In this document: positions 1-12,723 of the stretch, piece after piece
Layout of the letters: every line of letters starts with the position of its first letter
How positions within the stretch are numbered: the stretch's first letter is position 1
Assembly (NCBI GenBank): GCA_020226215.1
Contig: CM035227.1
Location: forward strand, 19,471,866-19,535,865
Direction: 5' to 3'
DNA length: 64,000 nt
Source: Sindora glabra
Taxonomy: Eukaryota > Streptophyta > Magnoliopsida > Fabales > Fabaceae
The notes under the pieces: model-generated
Told to the model about the DNA's origin: nothing
The model's database searches: none
What the model saw: the letters and a program-made list of their open reading frames with translations, nothing else
Made by a program: the position numbers and the translations under genes

Positions 1-654
1 AGTAAAGAGGGATATTTTCTTCTGCTATCATATATCATTTTGTTAGTCATAAGTTATACAGCCTATATGTTATTCCTTCAAAAATCAAACTTATAAATTT
101 TTTATCGAATTTGAAATACCTTAAAGCTTAACTTACTTTTATTAAGCTAAAATATTATTTGTCATTTCTCTATTTATATACAAACAAATGTAATTTCTTT
201 ACAATAAATGTCTTGTAACAAAATAAATGAAGCCTTAGTTATAGTATTAATTTTTTTTAATAAGAATAATAAATCACTTAACACAACACAATGTATAATA
301 TTGTGGAGATATCCATTATTTGAAAGAAAAAAATTCTTAAGACAACATCATATATCATTGCACACCAATCATAATCTGATTGAAGTTGTTTTTACATATA
401 CTTAAATTCAGTCAATTATACACAATATTAAGAGTAGCTATATATTATAAAAAAAAAATGCATAGTTCACGCTTACGCAACTCAAAGGATACAAGGTACC
501 CTTTATTTACTGTTTAAGGTAATTGTATATCATATCATCAAAGAAAATACGTAGTTCAAGCTCTCAAGTTACACAACACAGAAAAATATATGGTGCCGTT
601 TGTTTATTCCTCTGGTCCCTTGGCCCCATGCGTGGAAACCCTAGTTTGGTGAGA
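1..654. other. AT-rich flank, no gene seen
   Basis: Low-complexity AT-rich DNA with only short open frames that show no family motif and no coding-like composition. GC content rises from about position 580, which is the 3' flank of the EF-hand relic that begins at 655 on the minus strand. Confidence 0.6.
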
Positions 655-843
655 TCACTGGCCTCCGTACTTTTCGTAAGCATAATCAACAGGTTTTTCA
701 CGTTCTTTCGGGCCATCGATGACGTTGTCGTGGTTGACGTTGTTAGCCCCGATAGCACGGCCGGCCCTCAATCTAGCAAAGTGCAAACCTAGTTTTGAAA
801 AAAATTTCTTGACCTCCATTTGGTCAAGTTTATCATCCCCGTC
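655..843 (-). pseudogene. EF-hand protein fragment (copy a), cut in its first calcium loop
   Basis: Read on the minus strand from 843, an open frame begins inside an EF-hand loop (Asp-Gly-Asp-Asp-Lys-Leu-Asp) and continues through a helix VKKFFSKLG, a linker LHFARLRAGRAIG, and a second loop-like stretch NVNHDNVIDGPKE. It ends YAYEKYGGQ at a TGA at 655-657. The layout matches the intact EF-hand gene at 22802-23116, including the word FARxRAxRAI. The first ~35-40 residues are missing: the frame stops exactly where the LTR sequence starts at 844. Loop 2 has Asn for Asp at position 1, Asn for Gly at position 6, Lys at 12 and Glu at 13, so it is probably a poor calcium site. What is seen is the frame and motifs; interruption by the retroelement is inferred. 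The missing N-terminal part was not found beyond 3808. Confidence 0.75.
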
Positions 844-1297
844 GTTTTTTGTATTATCTTATAATAATAACAAATTATTTCAAAAAATTATTGATGAAAA
901 AATATCTTTTAAAATGCAAAATTATAATTTTTCAGATGAAAATTTGTAAGTTTTGAAAATAAAAATTCATGTCATTTCAAAGTCAATTTTTGTATCTACT
1001 TATGTGATTTTTCATAAAAGAGTACTTATAACTGTATAAATAGGAGTTATTATTTTATCTTTTTAGATAAATTAAAGTCCTCCAATGTTTCTACCGGGTC
1101 GATTCTAATTTTAAGAAAAGGAGAATTGCAATTTTTTATTTTTAGCTAGGTATTATATTCTTGAGGCAAATTTTTCATGAAGCCATTTGCAATTGAGGAA
1201 ATTATTATTTTAAAGATGGTTTCCTGAAAAACACCTTACCTAACAATTTTCTCTTCATCTATTTATGGTTTTACCATTTTCTAAATATTCACCAACA
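844..1297 (+). repeat. 5' LTR of the relic, 5' end eroded
   Basis: It aligns by eye over its length with 3338-3808. It has a TATA-like TATAAATAG at 1035-1043, matched at 3522-3530 in the partner, and ends near CCAACA at 1297. The divergence is substantial, so the insertion is old. Confidence 0.6.
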
Positions 1298-3337
1298 ATT
1301 TTTAAGATATTAATTTTCTCCAAAATAAAATTCTGATTATAGAAAATTTTTTAAAGAAGATCCTAAAAGAATTTCAGAATAGTCGATTTACTACATCAGA
1401 AGAAGAAAGAATGTTAATGAAAGAAATTCAAAGAAATAGGAAATGCCATAAAAGGACAAAATCAGTGTGAAGATTTGAATCTTCAATGAACCTTTACAAG
1501 ATAAGTGTAAGTTTTTAAATTTATTGATGTTCTTGTGATTGAGAATCTATATTATTACATTGTCATATAATTATTTCTCATTTATATGATTTTATGTACT
1601 AGAATATTGATGAACAAGATAAAGAAGGGTTAATTTCCTTTGAGCTTGCACCAATCATGGATGCCACAGGAGTGTTTATGAGATATTTGAGCAGTGCAAT
1701 TCCTTCTTGCCATCTTTAATTAAGAGTGATTTCTGCCTCTCATTTTTATTTGAATTTATATGGATACTAATTGAGTGTGAGAAGAATGGAGAGACATCTT
1801 GATATTCATGAATTTTTCCTTTATTGTTTCATTTAGTGACTTTACTACCATTTTACTATAAATGGCATAAGCCTTAAACAGATTAAACAAAATGAAAATC
1901 TTCCGAATATTTTATATTGTGTGTATGTACTTGAAAATAGTGTTCTCCTTGTCCGTGGTTTTGTTGAATATAATTTGGCTGATAATTATTTTACAAGCAA
2001 GTTCATCCTTACTTGCATATATGTATTAGTGCATTTTAAAAATTTGATATTATCATTATTTGCAATATCTTTTTATTGCACATATATATATATAATCTAC
2101 TTTCACGAGAAAATCTTGTAAGATGTAGGACAAAATCAAGAGAATTTCAAGTTAGGCACATATGCAGATGGAAGAAAATTTCAAAACAAACTCACTGTAA
2201 GTATATAAATGAAGTCAATTCTTAAAAAAAGAAAGGATTTTATTATCCATAAAAGTAGTGCAGGGACATTAGTTTTGAGGAGAATGCCAAAGGACGATGA
2301 TCTTGAAGATATTTAAATAAAGCACTGAAGAGAATGCAAAGTGGATATTTGAACTAGGATTAATGAAGAATGCAAAGGCACAAATGAGGGTAAATGCTTT
2401 TGAACATGAAGATAAGGTAAGTATTCACTAACTATCTTTAATGAATATAAGGTAAGGTATGGTTTTGGTACCTATTTATGGAGATGAAAGGTAAAAATAA
2501 ATACCTACTAGGTTAAGATAAGGTTGATTGCAAAACCTATCCTTGAATAGGTAAATGCCTATTTATTGTGATTTGAGATAAGATAAATTTTAGTACTTGT
2601 CTTTGAATATATAAATACATATCTATCTTGAGAGGAGATAAGGTAAAGTTGTAGTACCTACCTCTAAATCAATGCTAATAGATCTTTTGTTAAACCTAAA
2701 TAGGGTGAACCATGAGATGTATGAGACAATTACCAATTAATAGAGATAATTTTAATTGAATCCAAGTCTATCATATTGATGTTAATTATAAAACTTGATT
2801 TTACTAATTAAAAATCTTGTGCATGAGAGTTCAAAAGCAACTTCAATTAAAATTGTTTAGGAAATGTTAGTGAAGAGATTAAATTTCTGGTACACTAAAA
2901 ATTCTAAAGAGTAGTAGGGGGAAATATATTCCCATCAAAGTCTCATATTTATTCAATGGACTGTTATATTTACAACAAGAAAGGTTAAACTTTTATTCTT
3001 AATATATTCATAGTTTATAAGGGGTGTTAAACAGTCATGGATACTTTTGATGAATCTACCCTTGGAATTAAAGAAGTGAGAGACAGCTTCTTCAGAATCA
3101 CTTGGTAAAATTTAAGATATACTTGCTAAGTTAGGACAAGCGCAATGGCCATATAAAAAATGTACTGCCATTACAAAGTCATGAATCATTGCATAATGTG
3201 AATAGGTTATCTTTATGACTCATATTCAATCTAAAAATTCAAGTTACAGCTACCTCTTAGGAATGCACTATGCAAATACCTAATAAATTCTTGTGTCACA
3301 ATGTTGTATTATTATTATTAGATAATAAGTGGGAGAT

Positions 3338-3808
3338 TGTTATGGTTTTTTATATTATCTAAAAACAATAACAAATTACTTTAAAAATCTATTAATAAAG
3401 AGAATATCTTTTGAAATGTGAAGTTATAATTTATGAGTTTTAGAGATAAAAACTTGTGTTCTTTCAAAGCCAACTGTTGTATCTATTTACATAAATTTTC
3501 ATAAAAAAGTATTTGCAACTCTATAAATAGGAATTATTATTTTATATTTTTAAATAATTTAAATGGATCTTCTTCCAATATTTCTACTAGGTTAATTCTG
3601 ATTTTAAGAAAAGGAAAATTGCAGCCTTTTGTTTTTGGTTAAGCATATTTTAGGGTAGATTTTCTATAAAGTCATTTGCAATTAAGTAAGGAAACTATTA
3701 GTCTATAATTTCCTACAAAAGCCTTACCTAACAATTTTCCTTACAACAAATTTTCTCTTCATCTACTTATGTTTTATCCACTTTTTGAATACCCTTCAAT
3801 AGTTAACA
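3338..3808 (+). repeat. 3' LTR of the relic
   Basis: It begins TGTTATGG directly after a purine-rich tract (AAGTGGGAGAT) and ends near TTAACA at 3808. The last ~40 bp are also the start of the tandem duplication at 3770-4395, so the duplication arose after insertion. Confidence 0.6.
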
Positions 3809-4188
3809 TATGTTTTCTTCAACATTTGATTTATTTTCTACTGGGGGCTATTGCTTGGAAACAAACTTAGGATGTGGCGAGGCATTCTATATTATTTAAT
3901 ATATATTTATTTTGCTTGCTTCATTATAGTTTTACACATATCAAAACAAGTTAGGTTTAATGGCTTAACCAGTAGCTAGTATAATTTTTACTGACCTGAA
4001 ATTAAGATTAGTATAGAAAATAATAAAAGTGGCTTGATCTGATAAAGGATTAAGATTGATAAATGTTTTATCCACTTTCTGAATATCCTTCAACAATTAA
4101 CATATGTTTTCTTCAATAGTTGATTTATTTTCTACTTAGGGCTATTGCTTGGAAACAAACATAGGATGTGGCGAGGCATTCTATATTA

Positions 4189-4247
<59 letters not shown>

Positions 4248-4395
4248 TTGCCTCATTATAGTTTTACATATATCAAAATAGGTTAGGTTTAACAGCTTAA
4301 CCAATGGCTAATATAATTTTTCTTGACCTGAAATTGAGATTAGTATGGAAAATAATAAAAGTGACTTGATCTGATAAAGGATTGGAATTGATAAA
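3770..4395. repeat. Tandem duplication, ~294 bp and ~332 bp units
   Basis: Unit 1 (3770-4063) and unit 2 (4064-4395) both begin TGTTTTATCCACTTT and both end in GATAAA. They share long near-identical blocks, such as GGATGTGGCGAGGCATTC. The extra length in unit 2 is mostly a (TA)n expansion at 4192-4242, which in unit 1 is only a few TA steps. Confidence 0.85.
4192..4242. repeat. (TA)n microsatellite, about 25 units
   Basis: Uninterrupted alternating TA inside the second copy of the tandem duplication. The corresponding place in the first copy is short, so the array grew after duplication. Confidence 0.95.
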
Positions 4396-5941
4396 TGATG
4401 GTCGATCGAATTGTTAGGTTGTTGCCTAATACAATTAGTAAATAATAAATAATTTATTTATTATATATTTATATATATTAAAATAATAATTTTAATATAT
4501 TAAAAATATACTTTAATGCATATAATATTAAAATTATATATATATGAGTAATATTAAATAGTTTTTAATATTAAAATTAATAAAATTATGCAAGAAATTC
4601 AATTTATCACCATAAAACTTAAAAATTAACAGCAAATAATTACACAAAGTAATTAGTATTACTAAACATATATAAAATAATCACTATAACTAAATAAATA
4701 TATTAACTAGAGTAATAAATTATTATTAGTATAATAAAATAGTGATATATTTATATATATGTTATAAATTTAGTTAACAAAATATTTGTGTACATTTTAA
4801 TTAATACTAATTATTTTAAGTCTCAGTCTCATGGTTTTTAATTAGTCTTCTAATTGGAGGTTTTTTATATTAAAATATTATATTTTAATTTATTTTCTTA
4901 CAATTTTGTTATATCTATTAATGATGATAATAATAATGATAATAAATTTTTAAATTTTAATAATAATAGTAATAATAACTTATTTTAATTAACTAATAAT
5001 GTGAAATTGATAATAAATAAACAAGTGATATAATAAGAATAAAGTGTAAAGTGCGATGGATTGCAAAACCCACCTGGTAAAAGTTGACATGAAACTCGAA
5101 TTGAAATTAGTATTGCAACAATTTAACCTCATTTGACTTGGTGAAAAAATAGTCTGATTTGGAATTAGCTCAATGTACAATCTTTATCCATTAAGTTAAC
5201 CTAATAGAATTAGATTAGCTCTTTTTTACATATCTATATAATTTTGGATGTGCTAGAACAAGGGGCTTTATAAGGCAATTTGTGGGAAACGGATCGGGTT
5301 CAATGGCTTGGGCTGGATCACCTGGGGCCCACAAAATAAAATCAATGTTACCAGTGGCGCGAAATCAGAAGTAATACATTGAAAAAATCTGAATCATAAT
5401 TTTTTAAGGATTTAATTGATAATACTTTAAATTTTGAAGGGATATATATATATAATCGTTGGAAAAATTTTATGAACTTCCCCAATTTTGGGGTGGCTTG
5501 CACCATGCTTTGCTCCCGTGTATTGTTGTACAGTCTCTCACAGGGAATGGGAATATGGAAGCAAAAATTCCCAATAGGCAAGCAAATCCGCAGTTGCACC
5601 TTTGCAGTAAGCAGGGGCGGGGGCAAGTTATAATAAGCGTATACAAATAAAGACAACTTTTTTATTTTATATAAAATATATTATATAATATTAAATATAC
5701 ACTCATTAAATTTAAAATTTTGATACTACTGAAATACCAAAAAAAAATTATGAACCACATTTATGTTCAATTGCAAGATAATCGTAAAAAAAATCAAATT
5801 GTACATTTAATATTATTTAATTAATGTTTACCTACTTCTATAAACAGAAAAATGAATGAATATAAGTTTTAAAAAAGTCAAATGTTGTCTGCAATTTTGT
5901 AGACGTATAGTATACCAACCAATAGCTATAGTTATGGATAA
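4396..5941. other. AT-rich intergenic DNA, no gene recognised
   Basis: Mostly A+T with scattered (TAA)n-like runs. A less AT-rich island at about 5220-5650 carries overlapping short open frames on both strands (5348-5656 minus, 5459-5650 plus). Neither has a recognisable motif, and both are probably chance. Confidence 0.5.
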
Positions 5942-5946
5942 TAAAA

Positions 5947-6545
5947 AGTTAGAAAATAATAGATAATAACAAATATCAAAAAATAAATGGGTAGTAGTCA
6001 AATTATAAACAATGCAACTAAAAACAATTAATAAGATTAAAGAATAAAATAAATTCAAAGGATGAATTTAGAGAAATTTGGGTTGAAGTGTGCCACAAAA
6101 ATGTTTTCCTTAGAGAGAAAACATCCCACTATAGTAGAAAAATGAGATTTGATATGCTCTTATTCCAAGATATGTCAACTAGTCAGACCAATCATGTACA
6201 ACGAAAGATCCCTAAACCAATGAATACCAATACTTATAAAAATTTAAATGTATTTGATTTATAAGTCATAGTTTTTAAGAGAAATTTGAAGATTAGAGCT
6301 AGATATTGTATATATCTACCATTGGTTATATATATATAAAGATATTTATAGAAACTTCAAGTAGTAGTGCTGAGCATAATTACTTAAAAATCTCCAAAAG
6401 ATCTGATATAGTTCAACAAGCATGGAGAAAATTTTGGCATGATAATAAATGGGAGAAAAAATAAGAAAGATAAACATTAGGAAAAACTAATTATTAGCAA
6501 ATTTTATTATTTTAAATTTTAAATTACTAAAAATATCTTCCAACA
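5947..6545 (-). repeat. 3' LTR of copia element 1 (599 bp)
   Basis: On the plus strand it reads AGTTAGAAAATAAT... to ...CTTCCAACA. The terminal TG has become AG. It carries a minus-strand TATAAATA box (6343-6350) and a single copy (6389-6443) of the ~54-bp unit that is present three times in the other LTR. Confidence 0.9.
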
Positions 6546-7181
6546 TTCCCTCACATAATTTAAATTTTAAAGAATTTGTAAAAACAAAACTAATATAAAA
6601 ATTTTAATTTGAATTTTAAAAGAGCATATAATAATATACTTTTGGCATAAGGAACCTTCTGGGTTCGAGCCTTACACCTAGTGCACATTTACCTCCACTC
6701 GAGAAGATATAGAGAATTAATTGTCTTAAGCCATATCCATTTGATCCGTGCTTTAGAACATAACACATACAGTACAAGTACTCATCTAGGTTCTAATAAG
6801 TGGTTACATGTTATAGCCTTGTGCATGTATCTTGTTTCATCAGTGTCGCTTAAAGATTAGCCCATATCCCATAGTGGCAGCCCCACCACTACACTCACTA
6901 GGTGAACTCTCAAAGGGTGATCTGTGACTACCACCACCACAAATTATTGTCTTTGGGTTCATTAGAAGGTATTTTAATTTAATTTTTGGAAAAAATGTGT
7001 ATCTCAACCTTGTGTTTGCCATAAATTAAAGTACACCTTGCCATAGGAATGGAACTCGAAATAGCTCCATAAGAAAATCATATTTTTAGTGAACTTTTGT
7101 CAACAAACAACTTCATTGTTACCCATTGAACTCCATTCATGGGATTGCGATTTACTTGAAGACGAGTGTCCATTATTGTGA

Positions 7182-10100
7182 CTAGTTGATGGGCTTTAGT
7201 CCTATTCCCTTCGATGACTCAAGTACTTGTTGATGCATCAAACCTTTTGTAAGCAGATTTGCAAGTTTATTTTCTAACATGACAAAATCAAGAGAAATAA
7301 CTCCATGAGATATCAAATTTCTAATAGACTTGTGTCTTACTCTTAGGTGTCTTCTTTTTTCATTAAAATTTTTGCTAGTAACTTTAGTTATAGCAACTTG
7401 GTTATCACAATGCATTGAGATTGGAGGTATAGACTTATTCAACAATGGAAAATCACATAAAAGATTTTTGAGAAATTTAGCCTCACTACTAGTAGTATCC
7501 AAAGCAATAATTTGAGCTTCCATAGTAAAAAGTAAAATAATAGTATGTTTTGTAGATTTCCAAGATACTGCACCTTCAGCCAATGTAAAAACATAACCAT
7601 TAGTTGATTTTGTTTCATCAAAATAAAAAATCCAATTTGCATCACTAAACCCCTTAATAACACAAGAAAATGAGTATAATGAATATCATAATTGATAATT
7701 CCCTTGAGGTATCTAAATACCCTTTCTAATGTGGTCTATTGCAAATGGTTAGGATTATGAGTATACCTTCCTAATCTACTAACTGCATATGCAATATTAG
7801 GTCTAGAGAAACTTGTCAAATGCAACAAAGAACTAATAATTTGAGCATATTTATATGGAGAAACACCTTCACTCATATTTTTCTTCAATTTAATTGTCAA
7901 GTCACAAGGCATTGAAATAGGCTTCACATCAAAATAATTAAACCTCTTTAACACTTTTTCAACATAATGAGATTAAGTCAAAATAATGCCATTATCTTTC
8001 TTAATTAACTTAATACCTAAAATCACATCTATAGAACCAAGGTTCTTCATATCAAAATTGCTAAACAAGAAAGATTTCATATCCTTTATGACATTCGAAT
8101 TACTCTCAAATATCAATATATCATCCATATATAAACACAAAATAACACATGCACCATCATTAAGTTGTTTCATATAAACACATTTATTACTATTATTAAT
8201 TTGAAAACCATAGGAAAGAACAACTTGATCAAATTTTTTGTCATTGCTTAAGCGCTAGTTTCAAACCATATCAAGATTTGACAATTTTTCAAACTTTCCT
8301 TTCTTTTTCAGGTTCTACAAAACCTTCTAGTTAGTCTATATAAATCTTTTCTTCCAAATTACCATTTAAAAATGTGGTTTTTAACATCTATTTGTTGAAA
8401 ATCTAAATTAAAAACACAAGTAATAGCAATTAACATTCTAATAGTAGTAACTTTAGAAATAGGAGAATTTATATCAAAGAAATCAACACCTTCTACTTGG
8501 GCACACCCAATAATAACAAGCCTAGCTTTATCCTTTTTAATAGATCTATCAGTTCTTAACTTTTTATAAAAAAAAAACCCATTTGCAACAAATACTCTTA
8601 CAACCAAGAGGAAGATTAGTCAAAAACCAGGTTTTATTGGCTTTTAGGGAGTTCATCTCATCATTAATAGCTTCATTCCAAAAGGGAGCATCTAGAGACC
8701 TCATGGCCTCACTATAGGTTTTAGAACCATCCTCAAGTAGGAATGAACAAAATTCAAGACCTAAATTCTTGGCTTTTAGGGTCAAAATTTATATTAGCAT
8801 TACTATTAAAAGTTAGATTATAACTAGAAGACTCACCAACAAGTTTAGAGAATTTATTCTTCAATAGAAAAACATTTTAAAAGAAAACAACATCTTGAGA
8901 TTCCATAATAGTATTGTTGGAATTTTCAACAATCTTAAAATTTATCACCAAAAATCTATAAGTAGTATTATGCATAGAATATCCAACAATAACACAATCA
9001 ATAGTTTTAGGTCCAATTTTCCTCTTCTTATTAATAAGAATATTAACTTTTGTAAGACACCCCACACTTTAAGATATTTCAATTTTAGTTTTCTATTTTT
9101 CCATAACTCATAAGGGGTCTCACTAGAATTTTTGTAAGGAGTTTTATTAAGAACATTACAAGCAGTATATAAAGCTTCACCCCGTGAATTTTTAGGCAAA
9201 TCAAAACTTATAAGCATAGCATTTACCATGTCAAGTAAAGTTTGATTTTTTTCTTTCAAGTACCCTATTAAACTAAGGAGCATAAGGAGGAGTAACTTCA
9301 TGAATAATACTATGCATTTCACAAAATTCACCTATTTCAACAAGAGTATATTCTCCACCTCTACCAAAATGAAGAATTTTAAGTTTCCTTTCTAGTTAAT
9401 TTTTTACCTTTACTTTATATACTTTAATTTTATCAAACAACTCACTTTTGTGATTGATCAAATACATATAGCAATATTTAGAAAAATTATCAATAAAGGT
9501 GATGAAATATCTTTTTCCACCACGAGTTAACACATCATTCCTATCACATACATCATTATGAACTAGTTCAAGCAAGCTAGTTTCTTTTCTAACACATTTA
9601 AAAATCAAAATTTCCAATTCTTTTGAGAAAGTCAATGTTTATCTTCAATATGTAAGCAAACAAGTAAATCATTAAAAGTAAAACTTTTAGGTTTATGTTT
9701 CAAACTTCTAGCAAATTCGGATCAAGAAGGAGGTAATTTTGAAATCATGAAACTCACAAGCATAATATTAGGAAAAACAATTCCTTTCAATTTCATGTCA
9801 TAAATAATATTCTTAAACTCATGAATTTGATTTGAAATGGATTTTTCATCAACCATTTGAAACTCAATCATTTTTTTCACAAGAATATCAAATTAAACCC
9901 TTTTTAGTAGAACTATATTTCAATTTAAGTGCTTCCTACAACTCAATAGTTGTTTTAATATGATAGAAAATTTTATAAATATTATGAGACAAAGCACTTA
10001 GAATATGACCATGGCATAAAATATCCCTATCAGTTGCTTCTTCTTTAGTATTAGTAGTAGTTTTAGTACCATCAACTTGAACTAATTCTTTAGAGGATGT

Positions 10101-10256
10101 GGAAATTTTCTTTTTAGTTTTAGAACTAGAAATCACAGAAATCAAATCTAATTCAGTAAGCAAAAATTTCATTTATTGTAGCCAGTAATAAAAGTTTTCA
10201 CTAGTGAATTTTTTAGGCTTACCTGAAAGAGACCTAATCATATCCATGACAAACAT
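7182..10256 (-). pseudogene. copia gag-pol remnant
   Basis: Translated in pieces on the minus strand. The gag start is near 10256 (MFVMDMIRSLSG), with an in-frame stop before KFLLTELDL, then the gag domain to about 9650 (EFKNIIYDMKLKG, ISKLPPS). The integrase core follows at 9635-8880 (LELVHNDVCD, YFITFIDNFSKYCYMYL, KTPYKNSSETPYELW). Next is RT at 8800-7970, with the catalytic YMDD within LYMDDILIFESNS at ~8120 and WNEAINDEMNSLKANKTW upstream. The RT connection follows (PNIAYAVSRLGRYTHNP, 7736-7954), then RNase H (AVSWKSTKH, TMEAQIIALDT, CDNQVAI, NLLTKGL) to 7182. Frames change at least five times. Gag runs almost directly into the integrase core: the CCHC knuckle, protease and integrase HHCC finger are absent, which indicates an internal deletion near 9640. 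Confidence 0.9.
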
Positions 10257-10302
10257 TTTGATTAATGGAAATACTACCCAAGATAATTTTTCTCTCTAAT
10301 AT

Positions 10303-11029
10303 TGTTAGAAAACAATAGATAATAACAAATGTCAATAAATAAATGGGTAGTAGTATTTCTATTAATCAAATTATAAATAATGCAACTAACAACAATTAAT
10401 AAGATCAAAGAGTAAAATAAATTCAGAGGATTAATTTAGAGAAGCCTGGGTTGAAGCATGCCACAAAAATGTTATCCTTAGAGAAAAAAAAAACACCCTA
10501 TTGCATTGGAAAATTGAGATTTCATGCACTTTTCTCCCAAGATACATTAACCTATTGGACCAATTGTGTACAGCGAAAGATCCCTAAAATGATAAACACC
10601 AATACTCATAAAAATTTAAATCTATTTGATTTATAAGTTATAGTTTTTATGAGAAACTTGAGAACTAGATCTGGATATTGTATATATCTACCACTAGTTA
10701 TATATATATATATATAAGGGTATTTATAGAAGCTTGAAGTAGTAGTATTGAGTATATTTGCTTAAAAATCTCTAAAAAATCTGGAATGGTTCAACAATCA
10801 TGAAGAAAAATCTGGCATGATAATCTCCAAAAATCTGATATGATTCAACAACCATTGAGAAAAATTGACATGATAATCTGTAAAAAATTTAATATGGTTC
10901 AACAACCATAGAGAAAAAATTGGCATGATAATAAATGAGAGAAAAATAGGAAACATAAACATTAGGGAAACTAATTATTAGAAAATTATTTTACTTTAAA
11001 TTTTAAATTACTAAAAATATCTTCCAACA
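10303..11029 (-). repeat. 5' LTR of copia element 1 (727 bp), with a tripled 54-bp unit
   Basis: It reads TGTTAGAAAA... to ...CTTCCAACA on the plus strand, with intact TG/CA ends. It has a minus-strand TATAAATA box at 10721-10728. Three imperfect ~54-bp units at 10767-10821, 10822-10874 and 10875-10929 (core TTCAACAACCAT) explain most of its extra length over the partner LTR. Confidence 0.9.
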
Positions 11030-12723
11030 TAAAATATTAGTTTTAAAATTTACTTTCTTCCTCAAACTTCTTCTGTAAGTGCTTCTCTTCTTAGTTCCGT
11101 CTAGGAGTCTCGTTATCTCACTTTCTTCGTTTTCTATTGGCATTTAAATTAATGTAAGCGGGTATTTTTACACTAGGATTTACTTCGATATAGCTTCCAA
11201 AAATAAGATTGTATTAATATTTTTTTATAAATTTTACAAAAAAATATCATAAAATTCATAATTTATTAAAAAGATCTCGTAATTTTTTCATATAATATTA
11301 TATGGAATGTAATTGTTTAAATAAAACTCAACTTGTTTATAAAATCTCATAATTTTATTCATAAATCTCACAATATAAAACAATGATTCTACAACAAGAA
11401 AATTTCAGAAGTTATTGTGAGATTTTATAAAAAAAAAATTATAAATTTTACTTAAAATATTATTAATTTCTTGAAAAAATTATACAAAATTCATAATAAT
11501 TGTATCAATACACTTTATTTTAAAGTTGCACTTTAGACTTCATAAATATGTTGGTATGCGCGCATAACATAATATGAAAATTTATTAGATTTTATTTAAA
11601 TAATATAATAGGCTTGTCGCTCTACAATAATTTAGATTCTTAATTATCTATTTGGAATCTGTGGCGAAGCAGCGCTTAGGTGGATAAAGGTATTCAACCT
11701 CCAAATTCCTTTTAAAATATGTTAGGCAGTGATATATATCAATCTATTAAATTTTATTATTTGAGTTCATTAAAATATAATAAAATTAAATAATGAACCA
11801 CATTTTTTTAATTTTATGTCACTCTCAAGAATTATAAGTAATTTTGTATTTAATATTATTTAATTAATATTTATATGAATAAATTATTAATTAGTAATGA
11901 TTTTTTAATTTTTTATTCTCTTTATAAATGTTGACAAATTCTAAATATCTAATTTTTATTTTCGTTATTTTATCTGTCACCTCTTGGTAATTGGTAAACG
12001 CAACACTTTTATTTATTTCCCTAACCAATGCGCTTAGCAAATTGTATAAGACTATATATTGAAACAGAATACAAATAATACATAGTCATTTATTAAAAGT
12101 GTAAATCTCTATCTATAATAAATGTAAATAATCCAAAATAAGTGAATATAATATTATCCTTTTATTTTAAATAAATTAATCATATTGATATATGTATATT
12201 TTTTAATGATATTGATAATTAATTGATCATCTAATAATTCCAACTTTTGAAATTTTCTGAAAAATCATTATAATTCAGGATTTTTATTGCATATATTTAT
12301 TCTTTAATGATGATTAAAAAATTGATATTTGTTATTATTAACATTTGAAAACAATACTTTAGTATATATTACATTTACTTGCAAGTATTTGCGAAAGTTT
12401 AGTATTAAATTCTCAATTTTGCATATGAAATTTATTAACTTTACATAAAAATTATAATTTTATTTAGACTTTATGTGTAATAAATATGTAAAAATTTTAA
12501 TTATATTAATCAAACTTGTATAATTTTTTTAAAGTTTTTTATATAAAAAATTATATTTGATATGAAAATTTTGTAAAAATATGAAAAATTCACAAAATTT
12601 GAAGCATATATATATCATTATTTTTTTACAAAACAATAGAAATTTAAATTTAAAAATTAAATAAATAAATTTAAACCCACACACTTAGGGTTTTTGTCTC
12701 CGCACCGCCTGGAATCATTAATT

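Larger units (their letters stand above)
844..3808 (+). mobile_element. Small LTR retrotransposon relic without recognisable gag-pol
   Basis: Two similar ~460-bp direct repeats (844-1297 and 3338-3808) flank about 2 kb of AT-rich sequence. The right repeat is preceded by AAGTGGGAGATTG, the polypurine tract and LTR start typical of plant copia elements, which gives plus orientation. I see no gag, protease, integrase or RT motifs in 1298-3337, so it is either non-autonomous or too decayed to read. The left repeat lacks the first seven or so bases of the right one (TGTTATG), so its 5' end is eroded. No convincing primer binding site or target duplication was found. The degenerate block at 2440-2660 has several imperfect reiterations of a 'aggtaa..tacctat' motif. 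Confidence 0.65.
5947..11029 (-). mobile_element. Ty1/copia LTR retrotransposon with TAAAA target duplication, internally deleted
   Basis: The element is bounded by LTRs at 5947-6545 and 10303-11029. The 5-bp TAAAA lies on both sides (5942-5946 and 11030-11034), the usual 5-bp target duplication of LTR elements. On the minus strand the order is 5' LTR, a degenerate initiator-methionine-tRNA primer site (TATTAGAG just inside 10303), gag, integrase, RT, RNase H, a 3' untranslated part (6546-7181), a purine tract (GTGAGGGAA), then the 3' LTR. The order integrase before RT defines copia. Frameshifts and stops are present throughout, and protease plus the integrase zinc finger are missing, so it is dead as an autonomous element. 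Confidence 0.92.

Noticed and set aside
564..792. Frames on both strands at 523-792 and 564-758
   Set aside because: Out-of-frame shadows of EF-hand copy a.
6840..7022. Minus-strand 60-codon frame between RNase H and the 3' LTR of copia element 1
   Set aside because: Lies in the element's 3' untranslated part, with no motif.
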